Positions 36,088-45,950 of a stretch of DNA of 64,000 bases are shown here, one piece after another. This stretch comes from Brevundimonas vesicularis (GTDB lineage Bacteria; Pseudomonadota; Alphaproteobacteria; Caulobacterales; Caulobacteraceae). How positions within the stretch are numbered: position 1 is the first letter of the stretch; each line of letters starts with the position of its first letter. The position numbers and the translations under genes were made by a program. The stretch spans positions 620,001-684,000 of the forward strand of contig NZ_JACHLJ010000001.1 of the NCBI RefSeq assembly GCF_014204545.1. The letters run 5' to 3'. The notes under the pieces are model-generated. The model was not told the origin of the DNA, ran no database searches, and saw nothing but the letters and a program-made list of their open reading frames with translations.

Positions 36088-37872
36088 ATGACCTATCGCG
36101 CGCCCGTTCGAGACCTGGCCTTCACTCTGGAATCCGTCGCCGGCATGGCCGACGTGGCCGCAACCGGCGCCTTTCCCGACTATGACGCCGACGTCGCCGG
36201 CGCCGTTCTGGAGGCGGCGGGGCAATTCTCCGAAGAGGTGCTGGCCCCGCTAAACCGGCTTGGGGACCAGAAGGGCTCGACCTACGCCAACGGCGCCGTC
36301 ACCGCCGCGCCCGGCTTCGCCGACGCCTATCGCCAGTTCGCGGCCGGCGGCTGGACCGGGCTGTCGGCTTCGACCGAAGCGGGCGGACAGGCCCTGCCCA
36401 AGGCGCTGGAACTGGCGGCATATGAGACCGTCCATGCCGCCAACATGGCGTTCGGCCTGTGTCCCATGCTGTCGCTGGCCTCGATCGAGGCGCTGGAGCA
36501 GGTCGGAACGGAAGAGCAGAAGGCCAAATATCTGACCAAGCTGGTCAGCGGCGAATGGACCGGCGCCATGGTGCTGACCGAGCCGGGCGCCGGATCGGAC
36601 CTGGGTTCGCTGATCACCACGGCGACGCCGAACGGCGATGGGACCTATGCGCTGAACGGGCAGAAGATCTACATCACCTGGGGCGACCACGACGCGACCG
36701 ACAATATCGTGCATCTGGTGCTGGCCCGCCTGCCGGACGCGCCCAAGGGGCCCAAGGGCATCAGCCTGTTCCTGGCGTCGAAGTTCGCGGTCAAGGAAGA
36801 CGGCACGCTGGGCGATCGCAACGCCTTCCGCCCCGTCGGCGTCGAGCACAAGCTGGGCATCCACGCCTCGCCAACCTGCGTCATGAGCTATGAAGGGGCG
36901 ACCGCGGAGTTGGTCGGTCAGCCGAACCAGGGCCTGGCCCATATGTTCGTGATGATGAACGCGGCGCGCCTGGCCGTCGGCGTCGAGGGCGTCGGCATCG
37001 CCGAACGCGCCTATCAGCACGCCCTCGGCTATGCCTTGGACCGCCGTCAAGGTCGTTCGGTCTGGACCGGAGAGGCCAACGCCCCCATCTTTGACCATCC
37101 CGACGTGCGCCGCATGCTCAGCGTCATGAAGGCCAAGATTTCGGCGGCGCGCGCCGTGTGCCTGTCGACCGGCGTCGCCGCTGATCTGGCCCGTCACGCC
37201 GGCACCGAAGAGGAACGCCGTCGCTGGAAGGGACGCGAAGATCTGTTCACGCCGATCGCTAAGGCCTGGTCCACCGATATCGGCTGCGAGGTCGCCTCGA
37301 TGGGCGTCCAGATCCACGGCGGCATGGGCTTCATCGAGGAGACCGGCGCGGCGCAATACTATCGCGACGCTCGTATCGCCCCGATCTACGAAGGCACCAA
37401 CGGCATCCAGGCGATGGACTTGGTCGGCCGCAAGCTGTCGATGGACGGCGGCGATGCAGCCAAGGCGCTGATTGCGGACATGAAGGCGACGCTGGGCGAT
37501 CTCGGAAAGCTCTACAGCGGCAAGCCCGTCGAACGGTTCGCCACCGCCATAGAGGCCGTCGAGGACGCGACCCTGTGGCTGCTGGATCAGAAGGCCGATC
37601 CGAATGCGGCGGCCGATGTGTTGGCGGCGGCCGACGCCTATCTGAAACTGCTGGGTGATGTAGCCGGCGGCTGGATGCTGGCCAAGGGCGCGCTTGCCGC
37701 CAAGGCGAAGCTGGACGCCAACGAGGGCGATCCGGTGTGGCTGCAGGGCAAGCTGGACCTCTACGAAGTCTATGCCGCCAATGTGCTGGGCCACGTCTCC
37801 AGCCGTCTTGCGGCCGTGGGCCAGGGCGGCGACCTGCTGCGGCGCATGACGGTGGACGCGCTGGCCGGATGA
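36088..37872 (+). CDS. Acyl-CoA dehydrogenase, DmdC-like large family
   Basis: A 594-residue FAD enzyme with acyl-CoA dehydrogenase motifs: GAMVLTEPGAGSDLG, QKIYITWGDHD, GVGIAERAYQHALGYALDR and the catalytic-Glu region IAPIYEGTNGIQAMDL, followed by a C-terminal domain typical of the ~600-residue group that includes 3-methylmercaptopropionyl-CoA dehydrogenase. The substrate cannot be told from the sequence. ATG 36088 follows GAGGAAACCC. It stands alone between the divergent cytochrome b561 gene and a peptidase gene. Confidence 0.92.
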   Translation: MTYRAPVRDLAFTLESVAGMADVAATGAFPDYDADVAGAVLEAAGQFSEEVLAPLNRLGDQKGSTYANGAVTAAPGFADAYRQFAAGGWTGLSASTEAGGQALPKALELAAYETVHAANMAFGLCPMLSLASIEALEQVGTEEQKAKYLTKLVSGEWTGAMVLTEPGAGSDLGSLITTATPNGDGTYALNGQKIYITWGDHDATDNIVHLVLARLPDAPKGPKGISLFLASKFAVKEDGTLGDRNAFRPVGVEHKLGIHASPTCVMSYEGATAELVGQPNQGLAHMFVMMNAARLAVGVEGVGIAERAYQHALGYALDRRQGRSVWTGEANAPIFDHPDVRRMLSVMKAKISAARAVCLSTGVAADLARHAGTEEERRRWKGREDLFTPIAKAWSTDIGCEVASMGVQIHGGMGFIEETGAAQYYRDARIAPIYEGTNGIQAMDLVGRKLSMDGGDAAKALIADMKATLGDLGKLYSGKPVERFATAIEAVEDATLWLLDQKADPNAAADVLAAADAYLKLLGDVAGGWMLAKGALAAKAKLDANEGDPVWLQGKLDLYEVYAANVLGHVSSRLAAVGQGGDLLRRMTVDALAG

Positions 37873-37903
37873 TCGGCTTGGCGTTTCTTCGTTTGACGTA
37901 GAT

Positions 37904-37929
37904 GGGGCCGGACCTTCAAGGTCCGCCCC
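37904..37929. repeat. Intergenic inverted repeat
   Basis: GGGGCCGGACCTT and AAGGTCCGCCCC can form a 12-bp stem with one bulged C and a short loop, 22 bases before the peptidase start. There is no T run on either side, so it is not a standard terminator. It lies in the 79-base gap after the acyl-CoA dehydrogenase gene and may shape the leader of the next mRNA. Confidence 0.5.
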
Positions 37930-37951
37930 TCAAACAAGCAGGGAGCGTCCG

Positions 37952-40171
37952 ATGAATCGTCGGCAACTGATCATCTCCACGGCGGCGACCGCCCTCGCCG
38001 TCTCGGCCTCCCCCGCGCTCGCCCGTCAGTCCACCGGATCCCCCATGCCTCAGCCGCCCGTCGCCAAGAAAATCCCTGTCGTCATCGAACAACTGGGCCG
38101 CACCCGGACCGACGACTATCAGTGGATGAAGGACGACAATTGGCAGGCGGTCCTGCGCGATCCGACCCTGATCAAGGCCGAGGTCAAGGAACACCTGACC
38201 GCCGAGAACGCCTACCGCGAGGCCATGATGGCCTCCACCCTGCCCTTGCAGGAGACGATGTTTGCGGAGATGCGCGGCCGCATCAAGGAAGACGACAGCT
38301 CGGTTCCGGCGCCGGACGGCGGCTGGAACTACTATGTCGAATATCAGACCGGCGATCAGCACCCCCGCTACATGCGCGTCGAGCGTCAGGGCACCTGGAT
38401 GGTGGATGGTCAGCCGGTGACGAAGAATTTCGTCATGGCTCCCACGCCTCAGCTGCTGCTGGACGCCAACGAGCTGGCCAAGGGCAAGGCCTATTCGGAA
38501 GTGTCGGCCGCGAGCCACAGCCCGGATCACACCCTGTTCGCCTATGCCGAGGACGCCCAGGGTTCCGAGGTCCACAAGATTTACGTCAAGGATCTGGCGA
38601 CCGGCGAGGTGCTGCCCGAGGTGATCGACAGCGCCACCGGCGACTTCGTCTTTTCGCCTGACAGCCAGTGGATCTTCTGGACTAACCGCGACGACAACGG
38701 CCGCCCGGACAAGATCTTCCGTCGTCCGGCGCGCGGCGGCGAGACCACCCTGGTCTATGAGGAAGCCGACGACGGCATGTTCATTGGCGTGGGCCGCACG
38801 GCCGACGACCAGTTCATCGTGGTCGGCATCCAGAACCAGGAAACGTCGGAGGCGCGCTACATTCCCGCCGCCACGCCGACGGCCGAACCGGTCGTGCTGG
38901 AGCCGCGCGTGGTGGCGACCCGCTACGACGTCGATCACTGGGGCGACCGCTGGGTGATCCGCACCAATGCGGACGACGCCATCGACTTCAAGATCGTCCA
39001 GGCCCCGACGGCGACGCCGTCAAAGGCGAACTGGACCGACCTCGTCCCCCACACGCCCGGTCGCTTCATCGAAGGCCTGGACCTGACGAACGCCCACCTG
39101 GCGCGCCAAGAACGCGCCGACGCCAACACCCGGATCATCATCCGCGATCGGGCCGGCGCCGAGCATGAGATCGCGGTCGACGAACCCGCCTTCGCCCTGT
39201 CGCTGGCCGGCGCATCCGAGTTTGAGACGACGACCACCCGCTACGCCTACAACTCGCCGTCCACGCCGACCCAGACCTTCGACTACGACATGGCGACGCG
39301 CGAGCGGACTCTGCGTAAGACCCAGCAAATTCCGTCCGGTCACAACATCGAAGACTATGTGGTCGAACGGGTGAACGCGCCGGCTTCGGACGGCCAGTTG
39401 GTGCCGGTGACGGTGCTGCGTCGCAAATCGACGCCGGTCGATGGCTCGGCGCCCCTGCTGCTCTACGGATACGGCTCCTACGGCATCCCCATGCCGGCCA
39501 GTTTCTCGACCAACCGGCTGTCGCTGGTGGATCGCGGCTGGATTTACGCCATCGCCCACATTCGCGGGGGCTCCGACAAGGGCTGGGGCTGGTTCCGGGA
39601 TGCCCGGAAGATGACGAAGAAGAACACTTTCACCGACTTCATCGCCTCCGCCGAACACCTGATCGACAAGAAGTACGCCGCGGCCGGCAACATCGTGGCG
39701 CAGGGCGGATCGGCGGGCGGTCTGCTGATGGGGGCTGTCAACAATATGCGGCCCGACCTTTGGGCCGGGATCATCGGTCAGGTGCCGTTCGTGGACGTGA
39801 TCAACACTATGAGCGACACCTCTCTGCCGCTGACGCCGCCCGAATGGCCCGAGTGGGGCAACCCGATCGAGGATCCGGCCGCCTACGACTATATGATGAG
39901 CTACAGCCCCTACGATCAGGTCGAGCCGAAAGCCTATCCAGCAGTCCTGGCGACGGGCGGTCTGTCCGATCCGCGCGTCACCTACTGGGAGCCGGAGAAG
40001 TGGGTGGCCAAACTTCGGTCCGCCACCACCTCGGGCAAGCCCGTGCTGCTGAAGATCAACATGGAGGCCGGTCACGGGGGCGCGGCCGGGCGGTTCGATT
40101 ATCTGAAGGAAGTCGCCCACGACTACGCCTTCGCGGTCTGGGCCATCGACAAAGGCTGGGAGCACGCGTGA
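37952..40171 (+). CDS. S9 prolyl oligopeptidase (oligopeptidase B type), exported
   Basis: A 739-residue serine peptidase. It starts with NRRQLIISTAATALAVSASPALA, a twin-arginine-like or Sec leader, so it is probably periplasmic, unlike E. coli PtrB. Residues from about 60 to 430 form the beta-propeller; the C-terminal hydrolase domain has GGSAGGLLMGAV (nucleophilic Ser), the GLSDPRVTYWEP region (Asp) and MEAGHGGAAGRF (His). Acidic residues typical of oligopeptidase B follow. The GNAT gene overlaps its stop. Confidence 0.93.
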   Translation: MNRRQLIISTAATALAVSASPALARQSTGSPMPQPPVAKKIPVVIEQLGRTRTDDYQWMKDDNWQAVLRDPTLIKAEVKEHLTAENAYREAMMASTLPLQETMFAEMRGRIKEDDSSVPAPDGGWNYYVEYQTGDQHPRYMRVERQGTWMVDGQPVTKNFVMAPTPQLLLDANELAKGKAYSEVSAASHSPDHTLFAYAEDAQGSEVHKIYVKDLATGEVLPEVIDSATGDFVFSPDSQWIFWTNRDDNGRPDKIFRRPARGGETTLVYEEADDGMFIGVGRTADDQFIVVGIQNQETSEARYIPAATPTAEPVVLEPRVVATRYDVDHWGDRWVIRTNADDAIDFKIVQAPTATPSKANWTDLVPHTPGRFIEGLDLTNAHLARQERADANTRIIIRDRAGAEHEIAVDEPAFALSLAGASEFETTTTRYAYNSPSTPTQTFDYDMATRERTLRKTQQIPSGHNIEDYVVERVNAPASDGQLVPVTVLRRKSTPVDGSAPLLLYGYGSYGIPMPASFSTNRLSLVDRGWIYAIAHIRGGSDKGWGWFRDARKMTKKNTFTDFIASAEHLIDKKYAAAGNIVAQGGSAGGLLMGAVNNMRPDLWAGIIGQVPFVDVINTMSDTSLPLTPPEWPEWGNPIEDPAAYDYMMSYSPYDQVEPKAYPAVLATGGLSDPRVTYWEPEKWVAKLRSATTSGKPVLLKINMEAGHGGAAGRFDYLKEVAHDYAFAVWAIDKGWEHA

Positions 40172-40734
40172 GCGCGCTGACGGTTCGCGACGCCCGTCCC
40201 GGCGACATTGCGGCGATCACGGCCATCTATGCCGAAAGCGTCGCCAACGGACGCGGCACCTTCGAACTGGAGGCGCCCGACGAGACCGAGATGGCGTCGC
40301 GTCTGGCCGCCGTCGCGGCCTTCGGCCTGCCGCGACTGGTGGTCGAGATCGACGGCGCGGTCGCCGGGTACGCCTATGCCGGGCCTTTCCGCACCCGTCA
40401 GGCCTATCGCTACATGGTCGAAGACTCCATCTACGTCGCGCCTTGGGCCAGGAGCCGCGGCGTCGCCGGCGCCCTGCTCGATGCGCTGATCGTCCGATGC
40501 GAAACGATGGGTCTTCGTCAGATGGTCGCGGTCATCGGCGATTCAGAGAACGTCGGCTCAATTGCCCTGCACCGCACGCGGGGCTTCACCGACTCCGGCG
40601 TGTTCAAGGCGGCCGGCTGGAAGCACGACGACTGGCGCGACGTGGTGTTCATGCAGAGGGTGCTGGGCGATGGCGGCGCGACAGCGCCAGACGCGGCGGG
40701 TCTGCCGCTTGTCGACAAGAAGCCGCCGCGCTGA
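40168..40734 (+). CDS. GNAT acetyltransferase, phosphinothricin N-acetyltransferase-like
   Basis: A 188-residue GNAT protein with RDARPGDIAAITAIYAESV, GYAYAGPFRTRQAYRYMVEDSIYV, ARSRGVAGALLDALI (acetyl-CoA motif) and GFTDSGVFKAAGWKHDDWRDV, a pattern of the Pat/Bar/YncA group, whose members acetylate phosphinothricin, methionine sulfone or similar. It starts with GTG overlapping the peptidase stop (GTGA), so it is coupled to it. The substrate is unknown, and resistance should not be assumed. Confidence 0.9.
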   Translation: MSALTVRDARPGDIAAITAIYAESVANGRGTFELEAPDETEMASRLAAVAAFGLPRLVVEIDGAVAGYAYAGPFRTRQAYRYMVEDSIYVAPWARSRGVAGALLDALIVRCETMGLRQMVAVIGDSENVGSIALHRTRGFTDSGVFKAAGWKHDDWRDVVFMQRVLGDGGATAPDAAGLPLVDKKPPR

Positions 40735-40773
40735 CGCATTGCGGCGTGATCACCCGACGCCTATCCTGACGCC

Positions 40774-41112
40774 GTGAAGATGGTTCAATCCCTGTTGTTG
40801 CTGATCGGCGCCCTCTCGGTGCTGGCGCTCGGCGCGGTCGGCGCCTCGGCGTCGCCGGCGACCGCCGCGCCTTGCCATCAGACGGGCCATGAGACAGGCC
40901 AGTCTTCGCCTGACCAGACCCCAAACCATGCGCCCAAGGTCATGAAGGCGATGATCTGCTGCGTCGCCTGCGTTGCGACGCCCACGCTGGATCCTGCCCC
41001 GATGTCCGGTCCGACCCTTTCGCCGTCGCGCATCGCCGCAGTTCCGGCCGCCTTGCCAGTCGGGCAACGGCTGTCGCCCGAACCTGGACCGCCCCGCCTC
41101 CTGATCGTCTGA
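40774..41112 (+). CDS. Small exported protein with CC-x2-C motif
   Basis: A 112-residue protein with a signal peptide (about 26 residues ending in ASASPA). The mature part has a His-containing segment (CHQTGHETG), then KAMICCVACVATP, a possible metal-binding cluster, and a Pro-rich tail. It may be a DUF2946-like protein, which often sits in copper loci, but this is uncertain. The start is GTG 40774 or ATG 40780. It lies 57 bases before a His/Met-rich outer-membrane protein gene in the same direction, which supports a metal-related role. Confidence 0.6.
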   Translation: MKMVQSLLLLIGALSVLALGAVGASASPATAAPCHQTGHETGQSSPDQTPNHAPKVMKAMICCVACVATPTLDPAPMSGPTLSPSRIAAVPAALPVGQRLSPEPGPPRLLIV

Positions 41113-41169
41113 CACACCTCGCGCCCCTCGCAGGGCGTATTCCGTCATGATCATCAGAGGAGGCCTTGA

Positions 41170-42522
41170 ATGGCTATCCGTACTCTCGTCGGCGCCTGCG
41201 CCGGCGTTTCCCTGCTCGCCCTGGCTGAGGCCGCGGCGGCGCAGGATCACTCGCACCACGCGTCGACCAAGCCCACTGCCGATCCGCACGCAGGTCACGA
41301 CATGCCCATGTCATCCGCCGAACCGATGACCGATCACGCCAGCATGGGTCACACGATGACCAGCCCGTATGGCCCTTGGCCCATGAGCCGCGACGCCTCC
41401 GGCACCGGCTGGCAACCCGACGCGGGCGAACACGGGGGCATCCACACCGTCCGTGGCGACTTAATGGTGATGACCCACGCCATGCTGAACCTGGTCTATG
41501 ACAGCCAGTCTGGGCCGCGCGGCGGCGACAAGACCTTCGTCGCCGGCATGTTGATGACCTCGGCGCGGCGTGACTTCGACGACGGTTCGAAACTGAACCT
41601 GCGCGCGATGCTCAGCCCCGATCCACTTATGGGCAAATCCGGCTATCCGCTGCTTCTGGCGGCGGGAGAGACGGCGGACGGCGTCAATCCGCTGGTCGAT
41701 CGCCAGCACCCGCACGACCTCTTCATGGAGCTGTCAGCCAGCTATTCGAAACGCCTGTCCGACAAGGACAGCGTTTACGGCTATATCGGCCTGCCCGGCG
41801 AGCCCGCCTTCGGCCCGCCCGCCTTCATGCACCGCATGAGCGCGATGGACAGTCCCGAGGCGCCGATCACCCATCACTGGCTGGATTCGACCCACATCGT
41901 TTTCGGTGTGACCACCCTGGGCTGGGCGCACGACCGCTTCAAGATCGAGACCTCGGCCTTCAAGGGACGCGAACCGGATGAGGAGCGCTGGGGCATCGAT
42001 TCGCCACGGCTGAACAGTTGGTCGGTCCGCGCCGCCTGGAATCCGAGCGACGAATGGTCGCTGCAGGTGTCCTACGCCGATGTCTCTGCGCCGGAGCAGT
42101 TGGAACCCGACAAGGACGAGACGAAATGGTCGGCTAGCGCCATCCACACCCGCCGTCTGGGCGATGACGGCTGGTGGTCCTCGACCCTGGCCTGGGCTCG
42201 CAAGACCAACGACCACGGCGAATCGAAGGACGGCTGGTTGCTGGAATCGGCGATCCATCCAAACGACCGCTGGACGGTCTTCGCCCGCGCCGAGCGAATC
42301 GAGACGGATGAACTGGTTCCCGGCGTCGGCGGCGGCCATGGCCCGCTCTATACGGTGGGCAAGGCGTCGGTCGGTACGGTCCGCGACTGGCGGATCGCCG
42401 AACACGTCCGGTTCGGCCTCGGCGGTCTCTATGCCATGAATCGCGTGCCGACGGCGTTAGAGCCTCTGTACGGCGGCGATCCCGACGGGGCGATGCTCTT
42501 CGTGCGGCTGAAGATCGATTAA
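41170..42522 (+). CDS. Uncharacterised outer-membrane protein with His/Met-rich N-terminus
   Basis: A 450-residue protein with a signal peptide (cleavage about residue 24) and a mature N-terminus packed with His and Met (DHSHHAS, DPHAGHDMPM, MTDHASMGHTM), a pattern seen in copper-binding proteins such as CopB, though the remainder is not CopB-like. The remaining 380 residues alternate in beta-barrel fashion, with DRQHPHDLFMELSASYSK as a striking conserved-looking core, and end in MLFVRLKID, ending in Asp rather than an aromatic. I infer an outer-membrane metal-associated protein; the substrate is not known. Confidence 0.7.
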   Translation: MAIRTLVGACAGVSLLALAEAAAAQDHSHHASTKPTADPHAGHDMPMSSAEPMTDHASMGHTMTSPYGPWPMSRDASGTGWQPDAGEHGGIHTVRGDLMVMTHAMLNLVYDSQSGPRGGDKTFVAGMLMTSARRDFDDGSKLNLRAMLSPDPLMGKSGYPLLLAAGETADGVNPLVDRQHPHDLFMELSASYSKRLSDKDSVYGYIGLPGEPAFGPPAFMHRMSAMDSPEAPITHHWLDSTHIVFGVTTLGWAHDRFKIETSAFKGREPDEERWGIDSPRLNSWSVRAAWNPSDEWSLQVSYADVSAPEQLEPDKDETKWSASAIHTRRLGDDGWWSSTLAWARKTNDHGESKDGWLLESAIHPNDRWTVFARAERIETDELVPGVGGGHGPLYTVGKASVGTVRDWRIAEHVRFGLGGLYAMNRVPTALEPLYGGDPDGAMLFVRLKID

Positions 42523-42523
42523 T

Positions 42524-42688
42524 CTAGCTCAAGGCCTGCCCGGCTTCGGCCGGGCGGGCCGGCGGCTGGTCCAGAAGCCGCAGCGCTTCATAGCCGACCA
42601 GGATCACGCCGAGCACGAGCATCAGCGCTCCGGCGATCAGCACCAGGCGCACGTGCCGGTGCAGGTGATAAAGCAACTCGCCGATCAT
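42524..42688 (-). CDS. Possible 54-residue single-pass membrane protein
   Basis: A minus-strand frame from ATG 42688 to TAG 42524 encodes a small protein starting MIGELLYHLHRHVRLVLIAG, with one strong hydrophobic helix (about residues 13-36, LVLIAGALMLVLGVILVGY) and a Pro/Ala-rich tail. A GGCGGGAC sequence lies upstream of the ATG. It is converging on the outer-membrane protein gene with only one base between stops. Its 3' end overlaps a strong hairpin at 42533-42560. It is plausible but unproven. Confidence 0.5.
   Translation of the reverse strand: MIGELLYHLHRHVRLVLIAGALMLVLGVILVGYEALRLLDQPPARPAEAGQALS
42533..42560. other. Very stable UUCG hairpin after the outer-membrane protein gene
   Basis: A 12-bp stem (42533-42544 with 42549-42560, one T-G wobble) closes the TTCG tetraloop in a C(TTCG)G context, an exceptionally stable RNA motif. 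It starts 11 bases after the stop of the gene ending at 42522. No T run follows, so it may protect the mRNA 3' end rather than act as a classical terminator. Confidence 0.6.
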
Positions 42689-42786
42689 CGACGGTCCCGC
42701 CGCATTCGGATCGTGCCAATTCGATCCGTTCCGGACAGTCTACTGCAAAACGCGGACCTGATGGAGTCCGTCAGAACCGCGTTCCG

Positions 42787-44993
<2,207 letters not shown>

Positions 44994-45057
44994 GTGGGCG
45001 CGGATCTGCGCCGATCAAGCGGCGGCCTCTATCATCGAAGCGCGCCAGGGGCAAACG

Positions 45058-45810
45058 TCACGCGGCGGCGTTGACGATCGGCATGAAGTCCTCGGCCTTC
45101 AAGGACGCGCCGCCGACCAGGGCGCCGCCGACGTCCGGCGTGGCCAGAATATCCCGCGCATTCTCCGGTTTGACCGAACCGCCGTACAGAATGGGAGCCG
45201 TTCGAGCGCCTTCTCCCAGCTTTGCAACGATGGCGGCGCGGACGGCGGCATGGACCTCGGCGATCTGATCCAGCGTCGGGGTCAAGCCCGTCCCGATGGC
45301 CCAGACGGGTTCGTAGGCCACCGCAAAGTCGCGCTCGGCCAGGCTGGACGGCAGCGAGCCCGCGACCTGGCCCGACACCACGGCGATGGCGTCGCCCGCT
45401 TCCCGCTGCTGTAAGGTTTCCCCCACGCACACGATGGGCTCCAGCCCTGCGGCGACGGCGGCCTCGACCTTGTTGGCGACGTCCGCATCGGTCTCGCCGA
45501 ACGCCGCGCGGCGCTCGGAATGCCCCAGAATCACGACTGTCGCGCCGGCGTCGACCAGCATCTCGGCCGACACCGAGCCGGTGAAGGCCCCTGCGGGCTT
45601 CTCATGGCAATCCTGACCGCCCACGGCCACGCCGCCGCCCGCCAGGGCGGACCGCATACGCTCGATCAGCGTCGCCGGCGGGCACAATACAACACGGCAT
45701 CCCTGCCCCGTCGTTCCGACGGCGTCCCTGATCGCCTCAGCCTGCGCCAAGGCGGCCGAGACGCCGTTCATCTTCCAATTGCCGACGATCATCTTCACGG
45801 ATTGTTTCAT
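45058..45810 (-). CDS. tpiA: Triose-phosphate isomerase
   Basis: TpiA interconverts dihydroxyacetone phosphate and glyceraldehyde 3-phosphate. The 250-residue TIM barrel shows NWKMNG with the catalytic Lys, ILGHSERR (His), AYEPVWAIGTG (Glu) and the ILYGGSVKPEN phosphate loop. ATG 45810 is preferred over ATG 45792. ppiD is read divergently 140 bases away. Confidence 0.97.
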   Translation of the reverse strand: MKQSVKMIVGNWKMNGVSAALAQAEAIRDAVGTTGQGCRVVLCPPATLIERMRSALAGGGVAVGGQDCHEKPAGAFTGSVSAEMLVDAGATVVILGHSERRAAFGETDADVANKVEAAVAAGLEPIVCVGETLQQREAGDAIAVVSGQVAGSLPSSLAERDFAVAYEPVWAIGTGLTPTLDQIAEVHAAVRAAIVAKLGEGARTAPILYGGSVKPENARDILATPDVGGALVGGASLKAEDFMPIVNAAA

Positions 45811-45950
45811 GGCCGCCTGTCTAGAAGGCGAAAACCGCCAAGCCAAGAGGCGTCGCCGCAATCCGGACACGAAGCCATCCTTGCAGCGGCGGCCCCGCCC
45901 CGACTATACGCGACGATTGACGCCAATATCGGCCAGTCCCGGGTTTTCGA

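Noticed and set aside
36250..37794. 514-codon minus-strand frame over the acyl-CoA dehydrogenase gene
   Set aside because: Antisense shadow of a well-supported gene, with no family features.
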